Assembly (NCBI RefSeq): GCF_014648495.1
Contig: NZ_BMRF01000007.1
Coordinates: forward strand, 62,001 to 126,000
Direction: 5' to 3'
Length of the DNA stretch: 64,000 bases
Origin: Actinomadura cremea
GTDB lineage: Bacteria; Actinomycetota; Actinomycetes; Streptosporangiales; Streptosporangiaceae
In this document: piece after piece, positions 31,831 to 40,999 of the stretch
Numbering within the stretch: position 1 is the first letter of the stretch
Layout: the number at the start of each line of letters is the position of its first letter
The notes under the pieces: model-generated
What the model was told of the DNA's origin: nothing
What the model saw: the letters and a program-made list of their open reading frames with translations, nothing else
Database searches by the model: none
Translations under genes and position numbers: made by a program

Positions 31831-33560
31831 CGAGGTCGGTCGGGCAGCGTGCGGTCGGGCGGCACGCGGTCGGGCACCGTGCGGTCCGGCGGAGCGCCCT
31901 CCGGGAAGGCGCCGGCGGGGAAGGCGCCCCCGGCGCGGGCGGGCGGCCGGGGCGTTCGTTCATCCATGGGCGGGACGGTCCGTTCTGCGGGGGTGGACGG
32001 GGCGGCGGGGCTCCGACCGGCGCCACGGCGCCGCAGCAGGGCCTTGAACGCGGTGAGCGACAGCCGTTCCCGGCCCGTCCAGAGCAGCACCGCGTATCCG
32101 GCGGTCCCCAGGGCGACGCCCAGCACCAGCGCCGGGACGGTCGTGCCCAGAGCCGCCTGGACGCACACCGGGAGCATACCGAAGCAGATGACGGCATAAG
32201 CGATGGAACGCCACAATCCGGCCCCAGTGGGGGAGATGTGCAGGATGCGGCGGATCTGCAGCAGCGGCAGCACGTTGCGCGTGCCGAGCGCCGCGGCCCG
32301 CGCGGCGGCGGCGCCCGGCACCCCGAACAGCGGGATGAGCACCACGTTCAGCACCATGTTCACCACGAGCGCGGCGGCGTTGTTGCCGAGACTGAGCCCG
32401 CTGCGCCCGGCCATCAGCAGGACGACGTCCGCGGGCCCGACCGCCGTCGCCAGCAGCATCGTCAGCGCCAGGACGATCGTCGTGCTCTGCCCCTCGGCGG
32501 CGTACTCGGGGCTGAACACCATCAGGAAGACGTGCGCCCCGGCGGCGAGCGTCAGGTACAGCGGCCACGTGACGGCGACGGTCCAGGTCGTCCCGACCGC
32601 CATCACCCGCTGGGCGCCCGCGACGTCGTCCATCGCCATGTGCCGGCTCACCGCGGGCTGCATCACCTGCTGCAGCGACTGCGCGGCGAGCTGCCCGAAC
32701 ACGATGAACCGGGTCGCGGCCGTGTAGATCGCGGCGTCCCGGGGGGAGGCCAGCGCGGCGATGAGGACGATGTCCGAGCGCTGCAGGGCGGTCTGGCAGA
32801 TCTGCGCCAGCGAGCGGGGCGCGGTGAACCGCCAGAACGGCCCCGCGAGCTCGCGGACGGGCGCGGGCGTCCCGCCGCGCCCCGCGCGCCGCGCGAGGCC
32901 CCGGTACAGGACGGCCGCGATCAGCACGCCGGGCACGTAGGGCAGGCTCCACGCCAGCGCGAGGACGGTCGCGTCCCCGCCGACGGCGTAGGCGACCAGG
33001 ACCCCGCCGACCTGCGCCACCTGCCGGAAGATCTTGTCGACGAGCACGGTGGGCCGCATCGAGCCGTGTCCGCGCGTCGCGGCCAGCAGCGCGTCCTGCG
33101 CCGCCGCCGCCGGGAGGAACAGGCCGAGGACGCGCAGCATCGACGTCGTCTCGCCGGGGGAGTCCCCGTGCACCAGTTCCGCGAACCACGGCGCCGTGAC
33201 CACCATGACCAGCCCGGCGAGGCAGGCCGTCGCCAGGACGGGGACGAGCGCGATCGGCACCGTCCGGCGGGCGTTCGTCCGCTCGCCGCGCGCCAGGTGG
33301 TGCGGCACCCAGCGCAGCAGGCCCGCGTCGCTGCCGAGGCCCGACACCGCGTTCAGGATGAGGAACAGCGACGTCGCCGCGAAGAACGCGCCCGCCAGCG
33401 CCTGGTCGTAGGTCCGCACGACCGCGACGATCAGCACGAACCCCATGAGCCCGGCGCACATCGCCCCGACGAGGTTCAGCGCGCCGCCGCGCGCGAGCTT
33501 GCCGAGGTCGGGGTTCGCGCCGCCCGGCGCGCCGGGGGTGCCGGAGGATGCGGTCGTCAT
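31827..33560 (-). CDS. Wzx-type flippase (MATE/MVF-like polysaccharide exporter)
   Basis: 577 aa from the ATG at 33560. About 14 transmembrane helices are visible, beginning LNLVGAMCAGLMGFVLIVAVV and FFAATSLFLILNAVSGLGSD. The order and the Arg/Gly-rich cytoplasmic connections match the polysaccharide flippase family (Wzx, RfbX). It would flip the lipid-linked oligosaccharide across the membrane for polymerisation. The last ~60 residues are a proline/Arg tail with PPDRTVPDR-type repeats. Its stop overlaps the RCC1 gene start by 4 bp; an 8-bp gap... in fact 7 bases, separates it from the Wzz-like gene. Confidence 0.9.
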   Translation of the reverse strand: MTTASSGTPGAPGGANPDLGKLARGGALNLVGAMCAGLMGFVLIVAVVRTYDQALAGAFFAATSLFLILNAVSGLGSDAGLLRWVPHHLARGERTNARRTVPIALVPVLATACLAGLVMVVTAPWFAELVHGDSPGETTSMLRVLGLFLPAAAAQDALLAATRGHGSMRPTVLVDKIFRQVAQVGGVLVAYAVGGDATVLALAWSLPYVPGVLIAAVLYRGLARRAGRGGTPAPVRELAGPFWRFTAPRSLAQICQTALQRSDIVLIAALASPRDAAIYTAATRFIVFGQLAAQSLQQVMQPAVSRHMAMDDVAGAQRVMAVGTTWTVAVTWPLYLTLAAGAHVFLMVFSPEYAAEGQSTTIVLALTMLLATAVGPADVVLLMAGRSGLSLGNNAAALVVNMVLNVVLIPLFGVPGAAAARAAALGTRNVLPLLQIRRILHISPTGAGLWRSIAYAVICFGMLPVCVQAALGTTVPALVLGVALGTAGYAVLLWTGRERLSLTAFKALLRRRGAGRSPAAPSTPAERTVPPMDERTPRPPARAGGAFPAGAFPEGAPPDRTVPDRVPPDRTLPDRPR

Positions 33561-33567
33561 GTGCCCA

Positions 33568-35763
33568 TCAGATGTGGAAGTCGTCCCTGGTGCGGTTGGC
33601 CGGGCTGTCCTCCTCGGGGCCCCCGGCGACCGATTTGTCCTGCGGGTCGGGCGCGTCGCGGCCCGCGAGCCGGTCGGAGCCGAAGTGCTGCGACGCACCG
33701 CGCGTCCCGTGCCGGCCGCGCCCGGCCGGGGGCCGCCGGTCGGCGGGCTTGTCGCCGCGCCGGTGCCCGGACGTCCCGTTCGCCGGGGGAGGCGTCTTCG
33801 CCAGCCCGCTCGAGACGGGCGTGCCCTGCGGCGGGCCGCTCTGGGCGGGACCGCCCGAGGACTGGCCGCCCTGCGGCGGACCGCCCGAGGGCGGACCGCC
33901 TTGGGAGGGGCCGCCCTGCGACGGGCCGCCCTTCGGCGGGCCGCCCTGGGACGGGCCGCCCTTCGGCGGCGGGTTCTTCGGCGGCGGGCTCTTGGGCGGG
34001 CCGCTCTTGCCGGGTCCGGCGGGCAGCGCGGGCAGCTGCACCGTCGTGTTTGTGTCGGAGTCGTCTACCGGCGCGCGCGCGCCGCTGCGCGGCTGCCCGG
34101 CCCGGCGGGCGCCGCGCGGCCGTGCCTCACCGCGTCCGTCGCCCCGGCCCTCGCCGCGCCCGTCGCCCGCCTCACCGGGCTTGCCCCACTCACCGGGGGG
34201 CCCGGAGCGGCGGCGGTCGGCGGCGCGGCCGCCGGGCTGCTGCTGCGCGGGCGCCGGACGCGGCGCGGCGGAGTGCCGGACGGGACGCGGCGGGACGCCC
34301 GAGGTCGACTCGATGACCACCCCGAGGACCGTCGAGCCCGCGTGGACGACCTCCGCGTACGCCTGCTGCAGGTCCTCGCGGGTGGTCGCGCCGTCCTGCA
34401 CGACGAGGACGACCGTGTCCACCAGCGTGCACAGCGCCTGCGTGTCGGCGTCGTGCACGTCGGGGGCGTTGACCAGCACGAAGTCGGCGCGGTCGCGCAG
34501 GGTGTCGACGGCGTCGCGCATCCGCGGGCCGCTGAACCGGTGCGCGGCGGCCGCCGGGTTCGTGCCGCGCGGCAGCAGCCGCAGCTGCGAGTCGGCGTGG
34601 ATGAGCAGCGCCGCCGGGTCGGTCCCCTTGAGCAGGATCTCCGCCAGGCCCTTGCCGGGCGGCAGCCCGAACGACGCCGCCGGGTCGGGCTCGTCGGCCG
34701 TCGCGTCCACCAGGATCGTGTCGGACCCGGCGTAGGCGAGCGCGACCGCCAGGTTCGTCCCGGTCGTCGAGGTGGTGGTCGCGGGCGTCGCGGACGCGAC
34801 CAGCATCGTCAGCGGGGTCGCCTGGATGTTCGCGACGATCCCCGACCGCAGCCGCCGGTACGCGTCGCCCGCCGGGGTGCGCGCCCCGTCCGCCAGCGCC
34901 AGCTCGCCGCCCGCGCCGGGCGGCACGATGCTCAGCACCCGCAGCCCCAGCGCCTCGACCTGCTCGGCGGTGCGCAGCCGCCGGTCCAGCCGCTCGCGGG
35001 TCAGCACCAGCGCGAGACCGAGCAGGGCGCCCGCGACGAGGCCGCCCGCGCCGAACATCCCGATCCGCTTGACGCCCGCGCCGCCGGTCGCCGACGCCGG
35101 GTTGATCACCTGGCCGGGGTCGACGGGCGTGCTGCTGACGTCGTTCTTCTGCTCGTCGATCACGCCGAGCTGGTTGGCGTAGGCGGTGATGCGCTGGCCC
35201 AGCACGCTGCGCTGCGCCGCGGAGGCCGTCGCGAGCTGCTGGTTGGCCGTCTCCATGTTCTCCTGAACCTTGACGGCCTGCTCCTCCAGCTTCTTCAGCT
35301 TGCCGTTGATGACCGCCTGCGAGCGCTGCTGGCGGTACTTCAGGTACGCCTCGGCGAACGCCCGCGCGCCCGTCTCGGCCGCGTCGCCGCCGCCCGCGTT
35401 GTAGACGATGTTCAGGATCTGCGTGTTCGGCGGCACGACGGTCGACACGTTGGAGCGCAGCGTGGCGATGTCCTCGCCCTTGAGCTTCTGCTGGACGAGC
35501 TCGGCGACCGCGTCGGTCTGCACGAGCTGCGCCTCGGTCTCCAGGTTGATCAGGTCGTCGCCGCGTCCCTCGGGGGAGTAGGGGTTGCCCTCCAGCGGCG
35601 TGACCAGCACCGACGCGGTCGCCGAGTACTCGGCGGGGAGCATGACGCCGGCGCCGACGCCGACCACCGTGCCCGCGACCACGAGGGCGATGAGCAGGCG
35701 CATGCGGCGCCGGAGCATCGCGACCAGCTGGCCGCGTGCCTCCGCCGAGTGCTCAACCGCCAC
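33568..35763 (-). CDS. Wzz-like chain-length protein with degenerate BY-kinase domain
   Basis: 731 aa. It has two membrane spans (residues ~23-43 and ~233-255) flanking an extracytoplasmic Wzz domain rich in coiled coil (residues ~140-215). A cytoplasmic domain with the BY-kinase/MinD layout follows. The Walker A position reads SATPATTTSTTGTN (residues 324-337) with no Lys and no GKS/T. The Walker A' position is ILVDATADEP, and the Walker B position is FVLVNAPD where a catalytic Asp is normally found. The 240-residue tail is Gly/Pro-rich and has no tyrosine, whereas true BY-kinases end in a Tyr cluster. It probably controls chain length or export without kinase activity. Confidence 0.85.
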   Translation of the reverse strand: MAVEHSAEARGQLVAMLRRRMRLLIALVVAGTVVGVGAGVMLPAEYSATASVLVTPLEGNPYSPEGRGDDLINLETEAQLVQTDAVAELVQQKLKGEDIATLRSNVSTVVPPNTQILNIVYNAGGGDAAETGARAFAEAYLKYRQQRSQAVINGKLKKLEEQAVKVQENMETANQQLATASAAQRSVLGQRITAYANQLGVIDEQKNDVSSTPVDPGQVINPASATGGAGVKRIGMFGAGGLVAGALLGLALVLTRERLDRRLRTAEQVEALGLRVLSIVPPGAGGELALADGARTPAGDAYRRLRSGIVANIQATPLTMLVASATPATTTSTTGTNLAVALAYAGSDTILVDATADEPDPAASFGLPPGKGLAEILLKGTDPAALLIHADSQLRLLPRGTNPAAAAHRFSGPRMRDAVDTLRDRADFVLVNAPDVHDADTQALCTLVDTVVLVVQDGATTREDLQQAYAEVVHAGSTVLGVVIESTSGVPPRPVRHSAAPRPAPAQQQPGGRAADRRRSGPPGEWGKPGEAGDGRGEGRGDGRGEARPRGARRAGQPRSGARAPVDDSDTNTTVQLPALPAGPGKSGPPKSPPPKNPPPKGGPSQGGPPKGGPSQGGPSQGGPPSGGPPQGGQSSGGPAQSGPPQGTPVSSGLAKTPPPANGTSGHRRGDKPADRRPPAGRGRHGTRGASQHFGSDRLAGRDAPDPQDKSVAGGPEEDSPANRTRDDFHI
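33828..34018. repeat. Degenerate tandem repeats encoding GGPPxGGPSQGG tail
   Basis: Short GC-rich units of 18-30 bp, for example GACGGGCCGCCCTTCGGCGG at 33920 and again at 33950, encode the Gly/Pro/Ser/Gln tail of the Wzz-like protein. Copy number is likely to vary between strains by slippage. Confidence 0.7.
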
Positions 35764-35850
35764 ATCGATTCCCTTCGCTCGACTCGCTCGTCCTGAGCCG
35801 GGTCGTCAACGCCATGACTTTATCTTCCGTTCACGTTCGATGGTCCCGGC

Positions 35851-37272
35851 TCAACGGCCGGCCGGCTCGGCCAGAATCAGCCCCCGCGCGGGGACGGCCG
35901 TCTCGGCCAGCACCGATATCCCGTGCGCGACCTCGACGTCGATGGTCGTCTCGCGTTCGGCGACCACGACGGTCAGATCGCAGAACGTCGCCAGCGTCAA
36001 GGTGTCCACGCTGTCCAGTTCGGGCCCCGTGACGATCACGATCCCGGCCTCCGCGCGGGCCCGCTCCACGGCCTCCCGCAGGCTGCGGTCGCCGTCGGTG
36101 ATCCGCACGGTCCGCCGCGTGCAGTTCGCCGTCTCCGGGAACGCCCGCGACGTCTGCACGTCCCCGTCCCTCCCGTCCTGGCGCAGCGCCAGCAGCATGG
36201 TGGCCGCCCCGCTGTTCGCGCACAGCCGGGCCAGCTCCCGCGCCACCGGCATCGCCGCCTCGGCGGGCGCACCGGCCAGCAGGACGCACCGCGCGTCCTC
36301 GTCGAACACCAGGTTGCGCAGCCGCCGGCACGTCCCGTCCCGGTCGGCCTCGTCGGGCGAGGTGCTGCCGAACACCGGGATGTCGGTGCGCAGCACCACG
36401 CCCTCCTCGTCGCGCATCCGGCGCGGCCGGCGGTCCCGCAGCAGCGCGAGGCCGAGCGCCAGCGCCAGCCCGGCCGACGCGCCGGTGGACAGCGCGACGT
36501 CCCGGCGCCGGTTCTCGGTGCGCTGCGGCATGTTCGCGTACCGGATGATCTCGCCGCTGTCCAGGTCCTCGCCGTCGAGCGCGGAGAGCTGGTTGCGGAC
36601 CTCCTTCAGCTGCTTCTGCACCGCCTGCCGCCGGGTCCGCGCCGTCAGCTGCGACTGCGACGCGTTCTCGTCCGGGAACGCGTCGAGCTGCTCCTCCAGC
36701 ACGGCCTCGCGGCGGCCGAGCGACTCGCGGTTGCGCTGCCGGACGCCGCCGAGGATCTGGTGCCGCAGGTTCAGGTAGGACTCGCCGACGATCGCGGCGC
36801 CGTCCCGCGCCAGTTCGGGCGTCGCCGCCTCCACGCCGATCTCCAGGACCCGCGTGTTCGGCGGGACGGTGATGGAGATGCGTTCGCGGAGCGCCTCGGA
36901 AGACAGTCCGAACCCGGGCACCGTCGCCAGCCGCTCGATGACCTCGTCGGACCGGACGAGCTGCGCCTCGGTGTCGACCGTGGACGGTTTCGGCTGGCGC
37001 GCGTCCTCCGCCTCGTCGCCCGGCCCCTGCAACTGCCCGATGTGCAGCGGCACGCGCGGCGCCAGCACGTTCACCGTCGAGACGTAGTTCTTCGGCGCCA
37101 GCACCGCGACGAGCAGCCCGGTGCCCCCGAACAGGACGGGCAGCACGCAGAACAGCACCAGGTGCCGGCGGGCGAACCGCGTGTACCGGGTCAGGGGGAC
37201 CGCGTCCGGATCGCGGACGATCGGTTCCCGGGGCCCGCGGTTCGGCCGGGTCCGCCCGCGGCGCGGTCTCAT
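35851..37272 (-). CDS. Second Wzz-like protein with degenerate ATPase domain
   Basis: 473 aa. N-terminal span ~38-58, Wzz domain with VDTEAQLVRSDEVIERLA and ITVPPNTRVLEIGV (the same blocks as in the neighbouring Wzz-like protein, so paralogous), a coiled coil at ~165-235 and a second span near 261-278. The C-terminal domain again has the MinD/BY-kinase layout, but the P-loop position is AGAPAEAAMPVA (residues 333-344) without Lys, and the Walker B position is GIVIVTGPELD. There is no Tyr-rich tail. Its start overlaps the sulfotransferase-2 stop by 4 bp. Two divergent pseudo-kinase Wzz proteins in one operon suggest a hetero-oligomer. Confidence 0.83.
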   Translation of the reverse strand: MRPRRGRTRPNRGPREPIVRDPDAVPLTRYTRFARRHLVLFCVLPVLFGGTGLLVAVLAPKNYVSTVNVLAPRVPLHIGQLQGPGDEAEDARQPKPSTVDTEAQLVRSDEVIERLATVPGFGLSSEALRERISITVPPNTRVLEIGVEAATPELARDGAAIVGESYLNLRHQILGGVRQRNRESLGRREAVLEEQLDAFPDENASQSQLTARTRRQAVQKQLKEVRNQLSALDGEDLDSGEIIRYANMPQRTENRRRDVALSTGASAGLALALGLALLRDRRPRRMRDEEGVVLRTDIPVFGSTSPDEADRDGTCRRLRNLVFDEDARCVLLAGAPAEAAMPVARELARLCANSGAATMLLALRQDGRDGDVQTSRAFPETANCTRRTVRITDGDRSLREAVERARAEAGIVIVTGPELDSVDTLTLATFCDLTVVVAERETTIDVEVAHGISVLAETAVPARGLILAEPAGR

Positions 37273-38165
37273 CGCCGCCAGGGCGGCACCTCGCCCAGCA
37301 GGTCCGCCAGCCGCTCGTCGTAGGGCAGGAAGTGCTCGTCCAGCCGCTTGCGCAGCGTGTCGGGCATCGGCGAGCGCGGCCGCGCGTTCGTCCGCTCGAA
37401 GGCGGACGGGTGGACGTGCGGCAGGCCGAGGAAGTCGAGGACGCGGTCGTACACCGGCTCGGGCGTCGCGAAGAAGTCCTCCGCGAAGATCACCATGACC
37501 CGGTCGCGGCCGAACAGCTCGTACAGCACCTCGATCTGATCGACGTACTGGCTGCGGTCCAGATACGCCTGGTGCCGGTGCGCGTGGCTCAGGTACGCCG
37601 GATCGGCGACGATCTTCTCGACCTCGCCCTTCAGCCGCTCCGGCTCCAGCTCCAGCGCCCGCTCGAACTCCTCGGTCTCGAACCCGCGCATCAGCTCGTG
37701 CCGGTGCGCCGAGTACGCCCGCTCGACGGGGTCGCGCAGCGTCGCCAGCAGCTTCACGCCCGGCAGGTCGGCCGCGATCCGCCGCGGCGCCGTCGGGTGG
37801 TGCATGTAGTAGCCCGCGGACTCGAACGCGATCGGCTCGACGCCGGCCATACCGGCCCCGGTCATGGCCGCCGCGCCCTCCAGCCGCCTGCGGGCTGCGG
37901 CGCGGCGCGGGAAGTGCCCCCGGTACCAGGCCAGGCCCCGCCGGTACTCGACGTCGAAGTAGTGGACGCCCTTGTGGAAGTTCGGCTGGACGAGCGCGGG
38001 ATGCTCGGCGAGCGCCCGGAACAGCGACGTCGTCCCGCCGCGCTGGGTGCCGACCATGAGCAGGCCGGGCAGCAGGCGGGCGTCGGCGGTGAGCCGGCCG
38101 ACCGTGCGGGTCGCGCCGCGCCCGGCCTCCTTGATCCACTGCGGTGCGTCGCGGCGGGAGATCAC
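37269..38165 (-). CDS. PAPS-dependent sulfotransferase 2
   Basis: 298 aa, GTG start overlapping the preceding stop (GTGA). The 5'-PSB loop is LMVGTQRGGTTSLFRAL (residues 36-52). The 3'-phosphate motif is LLATLRDPVERAYSAHRHE near 150. The heparan/chondroitin-type features KGVHYFD and SAGYYMHHP are clear and resemble the NodH/heparan N-deacetylase-sulfotransferase group. This type differs from sulfotransferase 1, so two different positions or sugars may be sulfated. It lies inside the Wzy-Wzz-Wzx operon, directly linking sulfation to polymer export. Confidence 0.9.
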   Translation of the reverse strand: MISRRDAPQWIKEAGRGATRTVGRLTADARLLPGLLMVGTQRGGTTSLFRALAEHPALVQPNFHKGVHYFDVEYRRGLAWYRGHFPRRAAARRRLEGAAAMTGAGMAGVEPIAFESAGYYMHHPTAPRRIAADLPGVKLLATLRDPVERAYSAHRHELMRGFETEEFERALELEPERLKGEVEKIVADPAYLSHAHRHQAYLDRSQYVDQIEVLYELFGRDRVMVIFAEDFFATPEPVYDRVLDFLGLPHVHPSAFERTNARPRSPMPDTLRKRLDEHFLPYDERLADLLGEVPPWRR

Positions 38166-39361
38166 GAGAGTCCTCCGGTGGGCTGGGCGGTGTGCGCGGC
38201 GAGCAGGTCGAGCAGGCCGTCGGCCTGGGCGCGGACCGCCTCGCCGCGCGGTCCCGTGCCGGCCCGCTGGTAGCGGCAGCACAGCGCCAGCAGGTAGAGG
38301 TCGAGGGTCGCCTCGGCCGCCGCCGCGGACAGCCCGAGCGGGGCGAGCACGGCGGGGGCGTCGTCGGCACGCCGCGCGTACGGGGACGGGCCGGGCCGCC
38401 GCGTCCGCTCCTGCAGACGGTAGTGCACGAGGTCGAACCCGAGCGGGACGCGCCGCTCGAACCGCTCCCAGTCCCAGAGGCGCAGGACGCCGCGGTGCCA
38501 CGCCATGTTCCAGGGGGTCCAGTCGCCGTGCCAGGCCCCGAAGTCCAGGTCGAGGGCGCCGTGCCGGGCCTCGATCTCCTTGATCACGGCCTCCAGCCGG
38601 CCGGCGCGGCCGGTGTCGCCGAGCGCGCCGGGGGTGGCGCGGATCGCCTCCCAGAACGCGGTGCCGGCGAGCCGCTCGCGGGCGAGGCCGTCCAGCCCGG
38701 CCAGCGCGCGCATCGCCTCGACGGGCGCCTCCGCGCGGGGACGGCGGCCGCGCGCGCTCGTCGGCAGCGGGGACAGCACGAGCAGCGTCATCCCGTTCCA
38801 CTCGCCGTGGTGCAGGAGGCGCGGGACGTCGACGCCGGGCGGCCGGCGGTCGGCGAGGTGTTCGAGCGCGGCGGCCTCGTCCGCGATGAGGGCCCGCGTC
38901 GCGGCGTTGTCGCCGACCTTGACGAACGCGGCGGCCCGCCCCCGCGGCGTCAGTGCGTGCAGGATCGGCTTGCGGTTCGCGCGGGCCGCCGGTCCGAGCC
39001 CGATGGCGACGACGACGTCCCGTCCGAGGATCTCGCCGAGCCGGTCCTCGACGGACGGGCCGCCGCCGCGCACCGCGATCCGGTCGCGCAGCGTCCGTCC
39101 GGGCAGCCCGGTGCGGGCCGCCGCCGCGCCCGCCGCCCGGGTGACCCGCTGCCTGCCGGTGAGGTCGTGGCTGTAGCGGCGCAGCGCCGCCGCCGCGACG
39201 CCGGGACGTCCGGCCGGCAGCAGCAGGCGCGGCGCCGAGGCGTTCGGCAGGAAGCACAGCTCGCGGTCGGCCCGCTCGGGCCCGGCGCCGGGGAAGGAGA
39301 CCTCCGCCCCCGGCCACAGGTCCGCCACGGTCTCCACCCAGGGACCCGCGACATCGCTCAT
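38162..39361 (-). CDS. Aminoglycoside-phosphotransferase-fold kinase in the glycan operon
   Basis: 399 aa. The C-terminal 200 residues have the APH/choline-kinase fold: the catalytic loop (Brenner motif) AWHGDWTPWNMAWH and the metal-binding LRLWDWERFERRVP. The N-terminal half is Arg/Ala-rich with a possible nucleotide-binding strand pair (GRAAAFVKVGDN with Lys). The substrate is unknown. Within a sulfated-glycan operon it could phosphorylate a sugar, a polyol or choline/ethanolamine to be added to the polymer. Start ATG 39361 overlaps the upstream stop by 4 bp. Antibiotic resistance is less likely given the tight operon. Confidence 0.75.
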   Translation of the reverse strand: MSDVAGPWVETVADLWPGAEVSFPGAGPERADRELCFLPNASAPRLLLPAGRPGVAAAALRRYSHDLTGRQRVTRAAGAAAARTGLPGRTLRDRIAVRGGGPSVEDRLGEILGRDVVVAIGLGPAARANRKPILHALTPRGRAAAFVKVGDNAATRALIADEAAALEHLADRRPPGVDVPRLLHHGEWNGMTLLVLSPLPTSARGRRPRAEAPVEAMRALAGLDGLARERLAGTAFWEAIRATPGALGDTGRAGRLEAVIKEIEARHGALDLDFGAWHGDWTPWNMAWHRGVLRLWDWERFERRVPLGFDLVHYRLQERTRRPGPSPYARRADDAPAVLAPLGLSAAAAEATLDLYLLALCCRYQRAGTGPRGEAVRAQADGLLDLLAAHTAQPTGGLS

Positions 39362-40800
39362 GACGTCACCTCCGCGCGCTTCGCGGCGCGGGTGTCCCGT
39401 TCGGCGCGCCACATCAGCGCGACCGCGATCATCACCGTGTACAGCGGTACCTCCACGATGTCGTAGACGAAGAGGAAGAGCCCGGACGCCACCAGCACGC
39501 AGCACCCGGCGAGCGAGTAGGCCGTGTGGTCGCGCCAGTGCCGGCCGAAGCGCTTCAAGAAGAATGCCAGGAAGGCGAGGGTGCCGCCGATGCCGTGCGC
39601 GAAGACCAGCAGCCACAGGTGGCCCTGGGTGCCGAGCGGCGGCACGGCGCACGCCTCGCAGTCGGCCCGCGCCCCGCCGCCCACCGAGTTGAAGTTGCCC
39701 TGCACGTCGCGGGTGGAGCCGAACCCGACGAGCGGGGAGCCGGTCACCGTGGCCTGCACGGTCTCCACGGCGAGCTGGACCCGGCGGTTGTTGCTGTGCG
39801 GGTTGTTCAGCCGGTCGCTGATCATGCCGGGCAGCGGCGAGAACGCGACGACGACGGCACCGACCGCCAGCACCGCCGCGGCGCGCGTCGCCATCTTCCA
39901 GCCGCCCGCGATCACGATCGACAGCGCGGCGTACCCGGCGATGAGGGCCAGCGCCAGCCACAGGCCCCGGTTGAGCGAGTACACGACCGGCCACAGCGAC
40001 ATGACGAGGATGGCGATCCCGGCGATCCGCTTCGCCCCGCGCGCCCGCGCCACCCAGGTGATCAGGAAGAACGGCAGGAACAGCGCGTACGCGGCGCCCC
40101 AGGTGTTGGCGTAGGCGAACGGCGCCATGGGCCGCGCCTGCTCGTACCCGAGGATCGCCTCCACCTCGGCCGTCTTCGGGTGGACGATGTCCTCGATGAA
40201 CGCGTTGGACGCCAGCGAGTTCGGCAGCAGCATCTCCACCGGCGACGTCAGCTGCAGGTTCGGCATCAGCAGCCCGAGCATCCCGCCGAACGTCGTCACG
40301 ATGAACATGATCCCGAGCAGGTTCCCGATCCTGCCGGTGGGCAGCTCGCGCTCGTCGGTGTTGCCGATGTAGAGCAGGACGATCGTGCAGGCCAGGTACC
40401 ACGCGTACCGCCACGCGAACACCAGCAGCCGTCCGGCGCCGCCGCTCTGCTGCGTCCCCGGGACCTCCGCCCACAGCGTCGCCACGCCGAACAGCACCCA
40501 GACGAGGAACAGCAGCCACGGGCCGAACCCGCGCGGGGTGACGATCCGGTCGCGGCGCCGCCACAGGTACAGCCCCATCGGGACCGCCATGATCATGAAG
40601 ATCAGCGCGCCGAGCCCGAGCAGCCACCACACCGGGAACAGCAGGAAGATCGCGGTCAGCGGCCAGCCGGGCTTCAACCGGACGAGCGGCGGGTTCGCCC
40701 GCGGTCCGGGCAGCCGGGGGAGGTCGGGGGGCGGCTCGTCCGGGACGCGCGTTCCCGTGCGGCGTCCGCCGGAGGAACGTCTCGTCACCGTGCCGGCCAC
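39358..40800 (-). CDS. O-antigen polymerase/ligase-like (Wzy) membrane protein
   Basis: 480 aa, first gene of the eight-gene operon; GTG start after GGGAGGA. It has about 10-12 transmembrane helices, a basic proline-rich N-terminus and a large extracytoplasmic loop with LNNPHSNNRRVQLAVETVQATVTGSPLVGFG (landmarks SNNRR and GSPLVGFGS), matching the Wzy_C/O-antigen ligase region with its conserved Arg and Gly-Phe-Gly. The loop also holds a paired CEAC. It would polymerise flipped repeat units or attach the glycan to a carrier. Confidence 0.85.
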   Translation of the reverse strand: MAGTVTRRSSGGRRTGTRVPDEPPPDLPRLPGPRANPPLVRLKPGWPLTAIFLLFPVWWLLGLGALIFMIMAVPMGLYLWRRRDRIVTPRGFGPWLLFLVWVLFGVATLWAEVPGTQQSGGAGRLLVFAWRYAWYLACTIVLLYIGNTDERELPTGRIGNLLGIMFIVTTFGGMLGLLMPNLQLTSPVEMLLPNSLASNAFIEDIVHPKTAEVEAILGYEQARPMAPFAYANTWGAAYALFLPFFLITWVARARGAKRIAGIAILVMSLWPVVYSLNRGLWLALALIAGYAALSIVIAGGWKMATRAAAVLAVGAVVVAFSPLPGMISDRLNNPHSNNRRVQLAVETVQATVTGSPLVGFGSTRDVQGNFNSVGGGARADCEACAVPPLGTQGHLWLLVFAHGIGGTLAFLAFFLKRFGRHWRDHTAYSLAGCCVLVASGLFLFVYDIVEVPLYTVMIAVALMWRAERDTRAAKRAEVTS

Positions 40801-40830
40801 GTGTCCTCCCTTTCCCCGACGAAGTACTGG

Positions 40831-40836
40831 ATCCTA
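40831..40836 (-). promoter_or_regulatory. Putative -10 element (TAGGAT) for the glycan operon
   Basis: Read on the minus strand, TAGGAT lies 31 bp upstream of the first operon gene. A GGGAGGA ribosome-binding site lies between. No consensus -35 is visible, so an activator or alternative sigma factor is possible. Confidence 0.4.
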
Positions 40837-40999
40837 ACGCCCGGACCGGGATGCGCCGGATGCCCCGCATGATGCACGACCTGTGGCGTCCCGCGTGGCC
40901 ACCTTCGGGCAACCGGGCGAAATGTGGGGGATTGCCCGGAGGGATGGGAGGTACAGGCGGTAGATTTACCCGGCTCGGTGCCTGAGAGGCGGAGCGAGT

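Noticed and set aside
38162-39361. Antibiotic-resistance aminoglycoside phosphotransferase
   Set aside because: The APH fold is real, but the tight overlap with Wzy and sulfotransferase genes makes a resistance role unlikely. It is annotated as a kinase of unknown substrate.
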